A stretch of DNA of 64,000 nucleotides from Streptosporangium brasiliense (GTDB taxonomy: Bacteria > Actinomycetota > Actinomycetes > Streptosporangiales > Streptosporangiaceae): positions 1-64,000 of the forward strand of contig NZ_JAUSRB010000004.1 of NCBI RefSeq assembly GCF_030811595.1, given 5' to 3'. Below are positions 39,026 through 47,876 of the stretch, in pieces. The position numbers and the translations under genes were made by a program. The first letter of the stretch is position 1, and every line of letters begins with the position of its first letter. The notes beneath the pieces are model-generated. The model worked only from the letters and a program-made list of their open reading frames with translations. It searched no databases and had not been told where the DNA came from.

Positions 39026-39744
39026 AGCAGGTCCCCGTCCGTCTCGAAGGTCTCGACGACAAGGCGCGTGCTACCAACGCAGGCACCCATGCCGTCACCC
39101 GACATGTAGACGGCGTCGTCCGGCAGCAGCTCGGCGAAGTGGCGCTCACCGAGCTGTTCGACAGAGCAGTCAGCCATCTGCCGCACTTCCAGGCCCGGCC
39201 AGTTCTTGGAGAAGTACGTCCAGAGCATCTCCCGCAGCCGCGCGGGCGACGACGCGACACCGACCGGCGACAAGATCTCAGGGCCAACGCACCAGCCCTC
39301 GGTCTGCATGATCACGTAAGACTTGCCTGGCTCGCCAGTATGGAGGGCGCTATTGACCGGCTCCTGCTCCCAGGCCCTGATGTCAGAGGATCCCGCCTCG
39401 GCCATGCGCCGCACGAGGTCCAGAGAGTACGTGGCGAGGCGGGGCCGGTCGTCCTTGACGAAGTCGGCGTGCTTCGGCTCCTGCTCAACGACCTCGACCG
39501 GCGGGTAGGTCCTGTGGCCGATCGCGATACGGATCCTCGCCAGATTGTGGGGTCCGAACAGCTTCAGGTCGACCAGCTCGCCGTTGCTGAGGTTGGCCAG
39601 CCGCTGCAGCGTCGTGATCTTTTCGCGAACCAGCTTGTTGAGAATCGTGTGGCCCAGACGGTCGTGTCCGAGGGCCTCGCCGAGCTCAGGAGCCCTCTCG
39701 TACAGGCAGGCCCCGTTAGGGCAGGGGGTGTCGGTGCTGATCAC
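39022..39744 (-). CDS. Second alpha-CTD-like domain protein
   Basis: 240 residues. TTLQRLANLSNGELVDLKLF then GPHNLARIRIAIGH (about 42-76) is an alpha-CTD-like helix-hairpin-helix, paralogous to the one in the last gene of the operon. The C-terminal half (SYVIMQTEGW; VYMSGDGMGACVGSTRLVVE) is shared with the upstream gene at 39741. N-terminal CPNGACL pair. Coupled by ATGA on both sides. Confidence 0.6.
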   Translation of the reverse strand: MISTDTPCPNGACLYERAPELGEALGHDRLGHTILNKLVREKITTLQRLANLSNGELVDLKLFGPHNLARIRIAIGHRTYPPVEVVEQEPKHADFVKDDRPRLATYSLDLVRRMAEAGSSDIRAWEQEPVNSALHTGEPGKSYVIMQTEGWCVGPEILSPVGVASSPARLREMLWTYFSKNWPGLEVRQMADCSVEQLGERHFAELLPDDAVYMSGDGMGACVGSTRLVVETFETDGDLL

Positions 39745-40280
39745 TGCAGCTCCCCGTCCATCTCGTAGCCGATGATGTGGAAGGCGCTGTAGCCGACGAA
39801 GGCCGCCATGCCGTCGGCCGACAGGGTGATGACGTCGATGGGACGCCGGCCCTTGAGGTGCTGGGCGTGCAGCTCCTGCTCCTTGTCCGCGGTCTGCACG
39901 ATGGTCTTGCCCGGGTACTCGCGCAGGAGGTACTCGCCGAGCCGCTCCTTGGCCTTCTGCCGGGAGCTGGCGACGCCGATCACGTAGTCCCTGAGCGACT
40001 CGTCGGAGTCAGGACTGCTCTCGCCGAAGACGATGACGTAGGCCTTCGTGGAGTCGTCGATCTCCTGCTCGATCCCGTACTCAGCCACGAGCCGCTGCGT
40101 GTAGACGCTCTGCCTTGCGAGCACGTCGGGGTTGGCGCGCAGGTACTCGACGACCTGCCGGTAGGCGACCTGGTCCCGGGAGCTCGTCGTGGAGGCCGGC
40201 GGGTTGTAGAGCAGGACGGGGACGTCGGCGCACGGGTTGCTGGAGTAGGTGGGGGGATCGTTGTTCTCGGTGGATCTCAT
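39741..40280 (-). CDS. Unknown protein heading the four-gene operon
   Basis: 179 residues from ATG 40280; the longer frame upstream lacks support. N-terminus polar, middle helical (YRQVVEYLRANPDVLARQSV), C-terminal domain KAYVIVFGESS and VITLSADGMAAFVGYSAFHI shared with the following gene. No alpha-CTD-like part here. The operon likely starts just upstream in the 40.3 kb intergenic region. Confidence 0.6.
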   Translation of the reverse strand: MRSTENNDPPTYSSNPCADVPVLLYNPPASTTSSRDQVAYRQVVEYLRANPDVLARQSVYTQRLVAEYGIEQEIDDSTKAYVIVFGESSPDSDESLRDYVIGVASSRQKAKERLGEYLLREYPGKTIVQTADKEQELHAQHLKGRRPIDVITLSADGMAAFVGYSAFHIIGYEMDGELQ

Positions 40281-40730
40281 GGGGCCATTATTCCGTGTCC
40301 CAGCGCCCCAGGCACCCATTTTCGGACGTTTTTTCTCGTATTTTCGTGCTTGTCGACTCCCCCGTCGGTGACTTGCTGCGTCAGGCCACTGTGCGCCTTT
40401 TTCGAGCATTTTTCCCATATTTTTTATGGTCTGACCTGCAGTGCTAGCAGCCTTGCTCGCGAGCCCGGGAACACTGAATGTCCATGCATGGCGGCTTAGG
40501 CCACTGTTATGTAAATATCCCTGTCAGCTACCTGATTTACCAGGCCGGCGACCTCCGGGCAAGATCATTTAAGGGTGGGGGGTCTCGCCATTTGTCAAGC
40601 CCCTGGGGGAAGTTGCACGAAACCTACAACATGCACACAAAGTTACACTGTGACACGCTGTGTAATACGGACAAGGTAGACATACCTCTTGCCGTGCGGA
40701 ACGTGCCCATTTTGTGCCCCCGCAAGCCTG

Positions 40731-40811
40731 TGACCTGCGCATATACCCCAATGCCTGAGAACTAAGAGTTGTGGGGCGCAATGTGCCCGACCCCCTGACC
40801 TGCGCATATAC
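40731..40811. repeat. Direct repeat TGACCTGCGCATATAC, two copies
   Basis: 16 identical bases at 40731-40746 and 40796-40811, 65 bases apart (about six helical turns), each with flanking CCTG. The AT-rich CATATAC end suggests strand-opening or regulator sites. Confidence 0.55.
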
Positions 40812-40960
40812 AGGGGCGCCCAGAGGGCCAGACGGCACGCATTGGCGCTCACGCACGGCGACGAGGCGGCGCACCTGTTGTCACTTGTCGCCAGCGCCCT
40901 TGACTTTTTGAGGCCACTGCTATATAGGGCCGGCCGCGCGTCTGGCCCCACGCCCCGGAA

Positions 40961-41104
40961 ATGAACATGATGACCATATCGCCTACCCACTGCATACTCA
41001 TGCGCTGCCCTGCATGTCTTACCCCTGCTTGCATGTGCAAGCGTGCTGCAAGCGCCCATGAATACCAATCACAAAATAAAATACCGCAGATAAATACACG
41101 GTAA
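40961..41104 (+). CDS. Possible tiny Cys-rich protein
   Basis: 47 residues from ATG 40961, 22 bases after a TTGACT-N17-TATAGG promoter. Contains CILMRCPACLTPACMCK, five Cys, which might bind zinc. No good ribosome site (CCGGAA only). Real only if the promoter is used; may be chance. Confidence 0.25.
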   Translation: MNMMTISPTHCILMRCPACLTPACMCKRAASAHEYQSQNKIPQINTR

Positions 41105-41260
41105 CGACGCGCTATTTATTGAGACCATGCCGCACGGCGCCCGGCGCCCACTGGCGCCCACGCTGACCACGGCGCACCGACCACGCTACCCGGGGGAATG
41201 GGTGGCTGTATCCCTATGTATCTGTAGGGCTCTCAGAGCCACCGAGCGGGCCGATTTTGT

Positions 41261-41288
41261 GGACAGGTACAGACAGGTATGCCCAGCC
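41261..41288. promoter_or_regulatory. CAGGTACAGACAGGTATGCCC motif
   Basis: GACAGGTAC then AGACAGGTATGCCCAG: two direct copies of the GntR-associated word, second one close to the consensus. At the left edge of the repeat-rich control region. Confidence 0.4.
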
Positions 41289-41456
41289 TTGATACGCTCC
41301 CCCACAGCGCAGACAGACAAGCGGCGGTTCCCCAGGGTCGGGGATCGTGTGGCCCTGTCTGCGTACGTCGGGCAGTAGTGCGCGCATGCTGCCTGGCGGT
41401 CGGTGCTCTCGTATGGCCGATACCCGAGGGCGCCGATTTTCGCCCGCAACACGAAG

Positions 41457-41486
41457 GAGCCCCCCGGCACTACGGCCGGGGGGCTC
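41457..41486 (-). terminator. Terminator of the 42-kb leftward gene
   Basis: Arms GAGCCCCCCGG and CCGGGGGGCTC (11 bp perfect, 8-base loop), followed on the minus strand by CTTCGTG. Confidence 0.8.
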
Positions 41487-41505
41487 AGGTGGTTCTGTGG
41501 GCTGG

Positions 41506-42075
41506 CTACAGGTGGGGATACCGCATGTTGACGACCAGGGCGCCGCGCGGCATACCGTGGGCGGCTGCAACGTCCTCGGCCGCCGCGGAGATGCTGTATC
41601 GCTGCGGGAGGTGGGGCATCCCGGGGCGGCTACGCGCGGCCCAGGTCCCGCCGGTAACGGTGTTGTTGCTCCACAGCGTGCCGCCGGTCTGGTGGATCAC
41701 GGCGTGAAAGCCGTTCGGACCGTGCACCGCGGCGCGGCGTCCCTGGTATCGCTTGGTCATGGTGACAGTGAGCGTGATCATGGTGGCCGGTTCTTGGACC
41801 GGTGCCCACTGGACATGGTGGTGGTACATCTCGCTTGTCACCTGCGCGCCGTTCTCATACCGGGCGCCCAGGACGTAGCGGCCGGTGTTCTCGCCCCCAT
41901 ACATCCGGTCACGCTCGGCCTGGCGGACGCGGGTCTCAGCAACGCCCATGGCGGCCAGTGCTTCGAGCAACTCGGCGCGGTCGGCCACGTGGGTCACGTT
42001 CCAGACGGGCGCGGGCGCGAGCTTGCTCGTGGTGCTGTAGTAGATGTGGACATCGGCGGTGCGGAGCTCGATCAT
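41506..42075 (-). CDS. Unknown protein of the leftward accessory block
   Basis: 189 residues from ATG 42075 after the leader CAGCACCGAAGGGAAATC. Alpha/beta: HIYYSTTSKLAPAPVWNVTHV, RYVLGARYENGAQVTSEMYH, MITLTVTMTKRYQGRRAAVH. No recognised domain. Has its own terminator; probably the last gene of the leftward block. Confidence 0.6.
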   Translation of the reverse strand: MIELRTADVHIYYSTTSKLAPAPVWNVTHVADRAELLEALAAMGVAETRVRQAERDRMYGGENTGRYVLGARYENGAQVTSEMYHHHVQWAPVQEPATMITLTVTMTKRYQGRRAAVHGPNGFHAVIHQTGGTLWSNNTVTGGTWAARSRPGMPHLPQRYSISAAAEDVAAAHGMPRGALVVNMRYPHL

Positions 42076-42153
42076 GGCTGATTTCCCTTCGGTGCTGTGT
42101 GGTGGTGGGGAGCGGCGCCCGGCGCCGTGGTGGTGACGCCGGGCGGCCGGTGG

Positions 42154-42660
42154 CTAGATCAGGCTGGCGGGCTGAGCGCTCATGCTCACCAACAGGCCGT
42201 GAGTCGACCCGTTGTAGATCTTGCGGATTTCGCTCTGCGCGCTGATCTCACATCGGCCGCACGCCAGCACGTAAAACATGACCTCGGCCCGCATGTCGTA
42301 AGCCGCGTACCAGTCGGTGAGGGTGACCATTCGGACCGTGATTCGCGGGGCGAAACACAACCACGCTTCCAGGCTGGCGGCGTCGACGTCACGACGGCTC
42401 ATGTTGTAGACACGGGCGGCGAGGATCTTTGCAGCCTCAGTGATCACAGAGGGCGCGCAGGTCTCGCCGTTTTCGTCGGTGGCCAGCACCGGCACGACGA
42501 ACCCGGGGAGACGGCCCGCGGCGGTGGGCGCGTGGGCAGCCTCGCCGGGGTAGACGCCGGTCACGGCAACGGCGGCGTAAGACGGGCGGGTCTCGCGGTA
42601 GTAGCTGTGCATGGTGCGGACTGCCAGGGAGAGAACGTCGGGGGCGGTCGTGATGTCCAT
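42154..42660 (-). CDS. Unknown protein of the leftward accessory block
   Basis: 168 residues from ATG 42660, leader CAGCACCGAAGGGAAACC. LSLAVRTMHSYYRETRPSYA, EAAKILAARVYNMSRRDVDA, then VRMVTLTDWYAAYDM. Helical N-terminal half, one Cys pair (CGRC) near the C-terminus. No family recognised. Confidence 0.6.
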   Translation of the reverse strand: MDITTAPDVLSLAVRTMHSYYRETRPSYAAVAVTGVYPGEAAHAPTAAGRLPGFVVPVLATDENGETCAPSVITEAAKILAARVYNMSRRDVDAASLEAWLCFAPRITVRMVTLTDWYAAYDMRAEVMFYVLACGRCEISAQSEIRKIYNGSTHGLLVSMSAQPASLI

Positions 42661-42738
42661 GGGGCGGTTTCCCTTCGGTGCTGTGTGATGGGGGGTGGCG
42701 CCCCGGGCGCGGTGGTGGTCACGCCCGGGGCGAGAAGG

Positions 42739-43932
42739 TCAGGCGTCGGCGAAGCTGAAGGAAACGGCGTCGGCCGGGAGGCTCCAGTACTCGGCGAGCA
42801 TCTCGGCGGCGTGCTCGGGCCGGGCCAGGCAAGAGAACCCCTGAGCGTCCGGGCGCAGCTGGCCGTCTTGCTTGAGCAGCTTGCGGCCCGAACCAAGCTG
42901 AGCGATGGCGGACCATCCCGCGGTCTCCCGCCACACAACGCCCGTGCTCATGGGACCGATCACGCGGAACAGGCGGCCGTTGCCCTCCTCGTGCAGGAAC
43001 AGGAGGGTCTTAGGCCCGCCGTCGCTGATGGTGTGGCGCTGGCGCTTGATGTCAGAGAGCAGGGACGCGGCGGCGTCAATGGCGTACTGCTCTACGGTGA
43101 ACCAACGGACCGGGGCGGGGGTGTCGTAGGTGGTGGGAGCGCCGGGGACGCGGCCGTGAACGATGCCGTACCACGTGCAACGGTGGTCGGAGTACGTGAT
43201 CACCCAGATACGCCCGGCGCGCGGGTGCTTGTCGGTGGGGTCAGCCGGGACCACGGTCTCGCCCGTAATCGTCGCGGCCACGTTGCCGCCGGTGAACCCG
43301 GGCGCCTTCGTGTGGATCGTCTCGCCCACGGTGGGGTAAGGGCGCTCTTCCTCGGTGGCCGGGGTCAGGTAGGCCTCAAACCAGGTCAAGATGTCGTCGG
43401 CGGCGTCGTCGACCGGCGCCGATTCCTGCGCGGCCTTAACCCGGGCGACGGTGGCAGCCAGAACCGGGACCATCTCGGCGAGCTCGGCGAGGCGGTCGAC
43501 CGGGGCGGGGGTCTCCTCCCCCTCCCCCTGCTCAATCTCGGCCGGGGTAGTCGCCGGCGACTCCTCAAGGGCGGCTACCTTGCACTCTCGGCAATTGGTG
43601 CTAGTCATGGCCCTACGCTCCACCGTGCCGTCTTTCGAGCCCTCGGTGGTGATCCACGCCGTGATCATGTGGCCGCACTGGTGGGTGATCACGCAGACGT
43701 GAAGATCATTGGCGGCGATGGTCTCGGCGTTGTCGGCGACAAGCTGCGTGTGCTCCCTGGAACCCAGGTGGCCGACCACGTACATGGGCTCCATGAAAGA
43801 CCGCTTCTTTCCCTGCCCGTCTTCGTAGTGGCGACGCACAGAGTGGGTCTTGGTGCTGATCTCGGAGCGCTTGATGCCGAACTGGGCGAGCGTGTCCTTG
43901 ATGCGCTTGGCGTTGGGGCTGAGGTAACCCAT
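42739..43932 (-). CDS. Large unknown protein with a Cys motif, single-gene cassette
   Basis: 397 residues from ATG 43932. N-terminal RIKDTLAQFGIKRSEISTKTHSV, a central TSTNCRECKVAALEE possible zinc knuckle with the preceding CGH, a helical middle, then beta-rich TKAPGFTGGNVAATITG and IWVITYSDHRCTWYGIVHG. Preceded by its own terminator, operator-promoter and CCACCAAGAACAACCGCAAGG leader. An anti-host or regulatory role is possible. Confidence 0.65.
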   Translation of the reverse strand: MGYLSPNAKRIKDTLAQFGIKRSEISTKTHSVRRHYEDGQGKKRSFMEPMYVVGHLGSREHTQLVADNAETIAANDLHVCVITHQCGHMITAWITTEGSKDGTVERRAMTSTNCRECKVAALEESPATTPAEIEQGEGEETPAPVDRLAELAEMVPVLAATVARVKAAQESAPVDDAADDILTWFEAYLTPATEEERPYPTVGETIHTKAPGFTGGNVAATITGETVVPADPTDKHPRAGRIWVITYSDHRCTWYGIVHGRVPGAPTTYDTPAPVRWFTVEQYAIDAAASLLSDIKRQRHTISDGGPKTLLFLHEEGNGRLFRVIGPMSTGVVWRETAGWSAIAQLGSGRKLLKQDGQLRPDAQGFSCLARPEHAAEMLAEYWSLPADAVSFSFADA

Positions 43933-43985
43933 TTTCGTGCTCCCTTGCGGTTGTTCTTGGTGGACTACTTGGAGCCTAGCACGCA

Positions 43986-44015
43986 TGAGGAATGTACAGC
44001 AACATATTCCTCAAA
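43986..44015 (-). promoter_or_regulatory. Operator-promoter 2 (GGAAT-N12-ATTCC)
   Basis: On the minus strand TTGAGGAATATG, TTGCTG (-35) inside, ATTCCTCA, then TAGGCT (-10) 18 bases after the -35. Drives the gene starting at 43932. Confidence 0.85.
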
Positions 44016-44033
44016 TTGGCCTCTGGGCAGCAG

Positions 44034-44067
44034 AAAACCCCCGCACCATGCGCGGTACGGGGGTTTG
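44034..44067 (-). terminator. Terminator between cassette genes
   Basis: Arms AAACCCCCGcACC and GGTaCGGGGGTTT with a 6-base loop, immediately 5' (minus strand) of operator-promoter 2. Confidence 0.8.
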
Positions 44068-44115
44068 CTGGCGGCCCTGTAAGGGCCTCAGAGGGCGCTG
44101 TCGGCCAGCAGGGGG

Positions 44116-45516
44116 TCAGACATGCGCGGGGGCGGTACCGGTGGGGCTGAGACGCCACACCGACGCCTGGAAGGGCTCCGCGTACTCGTAAAACGCCTCG
44201 ACCATCGCCGTCTGCGTGACCGGGTCGACGGACAGGACACGGCGCGCAAAGCGGCTGCCCTCAAGAGTGAACGTCTGAGCAGAGGGGACGTTGGGACCGG
44301 TCACCTTGACGGGCGCCGATTCCCGCTCGGTCACCTTGTCACCCCACGGGAAGACTTCGGCCTGAACATCGCTCATGGCGTGGGCGGCAGACTTCCAATC
44401 GGCGTGGTAGCTGCGCACGTCGCGAGTGACGTACGTTTCTCCGGCGGGGTCGACCGGCACCGACGGCCAGAAGACCGCCACAACGAACGGCGTGACGCCG
44501 TGCGAGGGGTCGTAAGTGGATCGCTCGACCACGGCCACGACGCCATCACGGGCGCGTCCCTTGCCCCAGGACACGGCCTTTACGGTGCCCGTGATCGTGT
44601 TGAAGGGCGCGTACACGAGTACGCGCGTGTTGGGCACGGGAACCCCGAGCGTCTCCGGCCCCCTGGTCGTCTTCACGACTTCGCGCGACAGGTCGAAGGC
44701 TGAGACCGTCGTCAGCATCTTGCCCTCCAGGGTGGACACGTTGACCTCGGCATAGACGCCGTGCACATACATCACGCGAACACGCTTGGTTTCGCCGTTT
44801 TCGTCGGTGAGGGTGAACCGTTCGGCGGCGAACAGCTCGGGGGCCAGCTGCCACGCGGACACCGTCTCGGCCCGGCCAGCACCAAATACGGTGATGCTGC
44901 CGTCAGGGTAGGCACACAGCGCGCGAACGGTCTCGGTCTGGCCGTTCTCGGCGGTCAGGGTGAAGCTGTCGGCGGATTCAGTGAGCCAGTTGTGGCGCGC
45001 GTCATCCTCGGGGCGCTCATCCTCAGTCGTGCGCTCAGTCTCGGCCTGCTCAGCCAGGTACTCGGCCGACGGCACCCGCACGTAAGGCTCAGGGCTCAGA
45101 GCGTCGGCGGAAACCGTGGTCTCCAGGCCGTCACAGTAGATGTCGGCGAGCGTGGCCGGGGCTCCGAGTTCGTCCAGCACAACCCGGACACTCCACACGT
45201 CGGCGCTGTCGGTGGTGCCCTCGTCGTTGGTGTAGGTGATGCCATCCATTCCCGCGGCGACGGTGGCCGGGGCGGTTACGGCAATCACAGTAGCGGCCTT
45301 GTCGTTGAGCTCGATCGTGTACGCCTTACCCTCCACATGCTCAATCAGACGCGCGGCCTTGATCTGCTTGAGCATCTCCCAAACCGGTTCCTGCCAAGTA
45401 ACGGGCTGGCCGAGACGGCGGCCGTTCTCGTCGCAGCCAGACACGAAGCCCGTCACGACGGTGCAAGCGGCCTTGATCTCGTCGACCCTCTTGGAGTTGC
45501 GGGCGATGGTTCGCAT
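44116..45516 (-). CDS. Large unknown protein with repeated FTL-type beta domains
   Basis: 466 residues from ATG 45516. Three beta repeats begin alike: DSFTLTAENGQTETVRAL (about 186), ERFTLTDENGETKRVRVM (about 231) and AQTFTLEGSRFARRV (about 421), each ending VSAWQLAPE, VSAFDLSRE or ASVWRLSPT. N-terminal helical region (WEMLKQIKAARLIEHV). Repeats of this kind suggest a binding platform. Single-gene cassette with operator-promoter 3. Confidence 0.65.
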   Translation of the reverse strand: MRTIARNSKRVDEIKAACTVVTGFVSGCDENGRRLGQPVTWQEPVWEMLKQIKAARLIEHVEGKAYTIELNDKAATVIAVTAPATVAAGMDGITYTNDEGTTDSADVWSVRVVLDELGAPATLADIYCDGLETTVSADALSPEPYVRVPSAEYLAEQAETERTTEDERPEDDARHNWLTESADSFTLTAENGQTETVRALCAYPDGSITVFGAGRAETVSAWQLAPELFAAERFTLTDENGETKRVRVMYVHGVYAEVNVSTLEGKMLTTVSAFDLSREVVKTTRGPETLGVPVPNTRVLVYAPFNTITGTVKAVSWGKGRARDGVVAVVERSTYDPSHGVTPFVVAVFWPSVPVDPAGETYVTRDVRSYHADWKSAAHAMSDVQAEVFPWGDKVTERESAPVKVTGPNVPSAQTFTLEGSRFARRVLSVDPVTQTAMVEAFYEYAEPFQASVWRLSPTGTAPAHV

Positions 45517-45569
45517 TTTCGTGCTCCCTTGCGGTTGTTCTTGGTGGACTACGTGGAGCCTAACACGTC

Positions 45570-45599
45570 TAAGGAATCTACGTAAACACATTCCTCAGA
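45570..45599 (-). promoter_or_regulatory. Operator-promoter 3 (GGAAT-N12-ATTCC)
   Basis: Minus strand CTGAGGAATGTG, TTTACG (-35), ATTCCTTA, TAGGCT (-10) at 18 bases. Drives the gene starting at 45516. Confidence 0.85.
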
Positions 45600-45616
45600 T
45601 AGGGCTGTGAGCAGCA

Positions 45617-45652
45617 GCGAACCCCCACCCCATGCGCGTTGCAGGGGTTCGC
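45617..45652 (-). terminator. Terminator between cassette genes
   Basis: Arms GCGAACCCC and GGGGTTCGC (9 bp) with a GC-rich loop, 18 bases upstream of operator-promoter 3. Confidence 0.7.
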
Positions 45653-45663
45653 TGGCAGGGCGG

Positions 45664-47214
45664 TCAGGAAGTGGTCAGCGTGCGGCGCTCGGCCTCGGCC
45701 CAGAGCGCAGAGTCGTCGGGCGCAGCCTCCAAGCGCTCCCAGAGCTCCGCGTCAGGCAGGCTGGCCAACGTCGCGGCGATCATCTCGGCCAGCTCGGCCG
45801 CCCAACGCACGTCGATCTCTGCGCGGACCTGCGCGAGGCGGGCGGCGACCGACGGGGCGAACCGGTCGCCCTCGCAATCCAAGACCCCCGACTCTTCCTC
45901 AAGGGCTTCAGTGGTCATGGAGGCGACGTCGGGCCGCGGGGCGATGGCCACCAGTACGGCCGGGCGCGGCGCGCGTCGCTGGGCGGGCACCGGCGGGGCG
46001 GCGGGCGCTTCGACGGCGGGCGCCTCGGGCGCGGCCTGGTCGACGTCGGCGGGCGCGGTCTCGGGCTCGGACTCGACGGCCGGGGCGGTCTCGGCGGGCG
46101 CCTCGGGCGCGGCCTGGTCGACGTCGGCGGCCGGGAGCATCGCGGCCTTGGTCGGGCGCTTGAAGTACCCAAAACACGGATCGTCTTCGGAGACTTCCAC
46201 GGCCGCCGTGAACTCCAGCCGGTCGCCCTTGTCGACACTGAGGGCGGACGGGCACGTTCCCCAGACCATAAAGCCGCGGTCGTCCTTGACGGTGATCTTC
46301 ACCGAACCGCCGCGCCCGTACCCATAGTTATTGTCTCGCCATTCGGCCTTGAGAACCGTTCCCGCGATCTTGATGCGCTTGTCAGTCACCGGGACCGGGG
46401 AGGCCTCGGACTGCTCACGGGCGCGCTTGGCCGCGCGCTCGTCGGCCTGGTCGACGATCTTCGCCAGGGTGGCCGACTGCTTAGGGGTCAGGTAGCCGTA
46501 CCGGTTGAAGGCGCGCACCATGTCGTCAGTGAAGCGGCCCGCCCAGTCAGACAGCACGCGGTAAAGGCGGTGCTGTCGCTGGCTCCCCCGCGCGGGGAGG
46601 CCGTTTTCCCGCACGTAGTCCAAGCGGTAGTAGCCCGTGCACGTGGAGACGGGGATCTGTCGCGGGTCAACGTCGGCGTTGTGGTTGGCCGCGGCGAATT
46701 CGGCGTCTTCCAGCGCTTCGGCGTTGCGCTCCGCGTGCTCCTCCTCGGTCTTGCACAGAGAGCACATGCGGTCGAATTCCTGCCACTCGTCCAGGAAGGC
46801 CAGCAGGCGCGCGTTCTCCTCCCCCTGGGCCAGGAACGCGGCCCGCTTCTCGGCCCGCTCGGCCTCTATGCGCAGCTGCTCGCGGCGGTTGGTCGACTGG
46901 ACCTGAAGGAAACGGATCTTCCCGGCGGCCTCGGCCGCGATCTCCATTTTCTCGGCGCAGTCCTGGCCGATGGTGATCCACTTGCCGGTAGGGGCGTAGA
47001 GGAAAACCGCGATGTAGCGCATACGCGAGCCGCAGATGTCGCACTTCGTGGCCGCGCGGCTGGTCTCGGCGTTGGGCCGGTAGGTCTCACGCTCCCACTT
47101 GATGAACTCGTGGGAGTAGTCCTTACGCTCTTCGTCCCAGCAGTCCACCGCGTCCATGAAGTGGTAGGCGGTGGCGTCGATGACGCTCGGTCGGTGGTCG
47201 TCGGTGCGGATCAT
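45664..47214 (-). CDS. Large zinc-ribbon protein with Ala/Pro/Glu linker
   Basis: 516 residues. Zinc ribbon CDICGSRMRYI near 58-68 and GQDCAEKMEIA near 83-93 (two Cys pairs with CSLCKTEE near 155). A charged helical region, then an OB-like beta region (IKIAGTVLKAEWRDNNYGYG) and a repeated VDQAAPEAPAE linker. C-terminal helix (ERLEAAPDDSALWAEAERR). The domains suggest nucleic-acid binding. Single-gene cassette. Confidence 0.65.
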   Translation of the reverse strand: MIRTDDHRPSVIDATAYHFMDAVDCWDEERKDYSHEFIKWERETYRPNAETSRAATKCDICGSRMRYIAVFLYAPTGKWITIGQDCAEKMEIAAEAAGKIRFLQVQSTNRREQLRIEAERAEKRAAFLAQGEENARLLAFLDEWQEFDRMCSLCKTEEEHAERNAEALEDAEFAAANHNADVDPRQIPVSTCTGYYRLDYVRENGLPARGSQRQHRLYRVLSDWAGRFTDDMVRAFNRYGYLTPKQSATLAKIVDQADERAAKRAREQSEASPVPVTDKRIKIAGTVLKAEWRDNNYGYGRGGSVKITVKDDRGFMVWGTCPSALSVDKGDRLEFTAAVEVSEDDPCFGYFKRPTKAAMLPAADVDQAAPEAPAETAPAVESEPETAPADVDQAAPEAPAVEAPAAPPVPAQRRAPRPAVLVAIAPRPDVASMTTEALEEESGVLDCEGDRFAPSVAARLAQVRAEIDVRWAAELAEMIAATLASLPDAELWERLEAAPDDSALWAEAERRTLTTS

Positions 47215-47265
47215 TTGGGGCTCCTTGCGGTCGTTCTTGGTGGATTACGTGGAGCCTAGCACAGA

Positions 47266-47295
47266 TGAGGAATATACGTAAACATATTCCTCAAC
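47266..47295 (-). promoter_or_regulatory. Operator-promoter 4 (GGAAT-N12-ATTCC)
   Basis: Minus strand TTGAGGAATATG, TTTACG (-35), ATTCCTCA, TAGGCT (-10) at 18 bases. Drives the gene starting at 47214. One of the two copies with perfect TGAGGAAT/ATTCCTCA arms. Confidence 0.85.
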
Positions 47296-47310
47296 ATGAG
47301 CCTGAACAGC

Positions 47311-47348
47311 AGAAACCCCCAACACCACATGAGGCGTTGGGGGTTTCT
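47311..47348 (-). terminator. Terminator between cassette genes
   Basis: Arms AGAAACCCCCAAC and GTTGGGGGTTTCT (13 bp perfect) with a 12-base loop, adjacent to operator-promoter 4. Confidence 0.85.
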
Positions 47349-47367
47349 GTGTGGGGCTGTGGGGGCC

Positions 47368-47796
47368 TCAGTCCTCACCGGGCTGCATGAGGGTGAGAAC
47401 GGGTTCCCCCTTGTCCCCGGGGCCGAGGTGGACCACCAGGGAGACGCGGCGGGCCATCCTCCCGCGGCCACCGCGCGGCACCCGGTAGAGCTCCACCGGG
47501 GCCTTGCCACCACGACGACGGACGGCGTTGATGGCAAGGCGGGTCATCCAGACCACGTCCCACAGGCGCCCGGCCTGGTCCTGTACGGTCCCCTTGCGGT
47601 TGTTGTCGGCGTCGGTCCACTCCACGCAGTCGGCCCACACGGCCGCCGTCATGGCCAGCGGGATCACAATCCCGGCGTTCTCCAACAGGTCGGCCGGGAC
47701 TTCTCGGAGCAACTCATCTGCGATCAGGTCCGCCCGGGTGATTACGTCGATGTCATCGCCGAAAAGCTCGTTCATCTCGTCTTTGGTCATGCTCAT
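47368..47796 (-). CDS. Unknown protein downstream of the ArdC-like gene
   Basis: 142 residues from ATG 47796 after CACCGAAGGGAAATCGG. Acidic helical N-terminus (EMNELFGDDIDVITRADL), central AVWADCVEWTDADNNRKGTV, and beta C-terminus (ARRVSLVVHLGPGDKGEPVL). Likely co-transcribed with the ArdC-like gene; possibly a helper of it. Confidence 0.55.
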   Translation of the reverse strand: MSMTKDEMNELFGDDIDVITRADLIADELLREVPADLLENAGIVIPLAMTAAVWADCVEWTDADNNRKGTVQDQAGRLWDVVWMTRLAINAVRRRGGKAPVELYRVPRGGRGRMARRVSLVVHLGPGDKGEPVLTLMQPGED

Positions 47797-47876
47797 GATC
47801 CGATTTCCCTTCGGTGGTGTGTGGTGGTGGTGGTCCGATCCGCCCCCGGACATCGCGCCCGGGGGCGGATCCGATG

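Larger units (their letters stand above)
40281..41456. other. Repeat-rich 1.2-kb region without an obvious larger gene
   Basis: Contains direct repeats (TGACCTGCGCATATAC twice), dyads (TTACAC...GTGTAA; GCTTGCATGTGCAAGC), GGCGCCCA repeats (41137-41162), T-rich runs (40321-40440), and partial copies of the CAGGTATG word (41261-41288). A consensus-like promoter TTGACT-N17-TATAGG lies near 40910. Candidate control or origin region; only one 47-codon ORF is notable. Confidence 0.45.

Noticed and set aside
42097..44082. 661-codon plus-strand ORF
   Set aside because: Antisense shadow over two minus-strand genes that have leaders and an operator-promoter.
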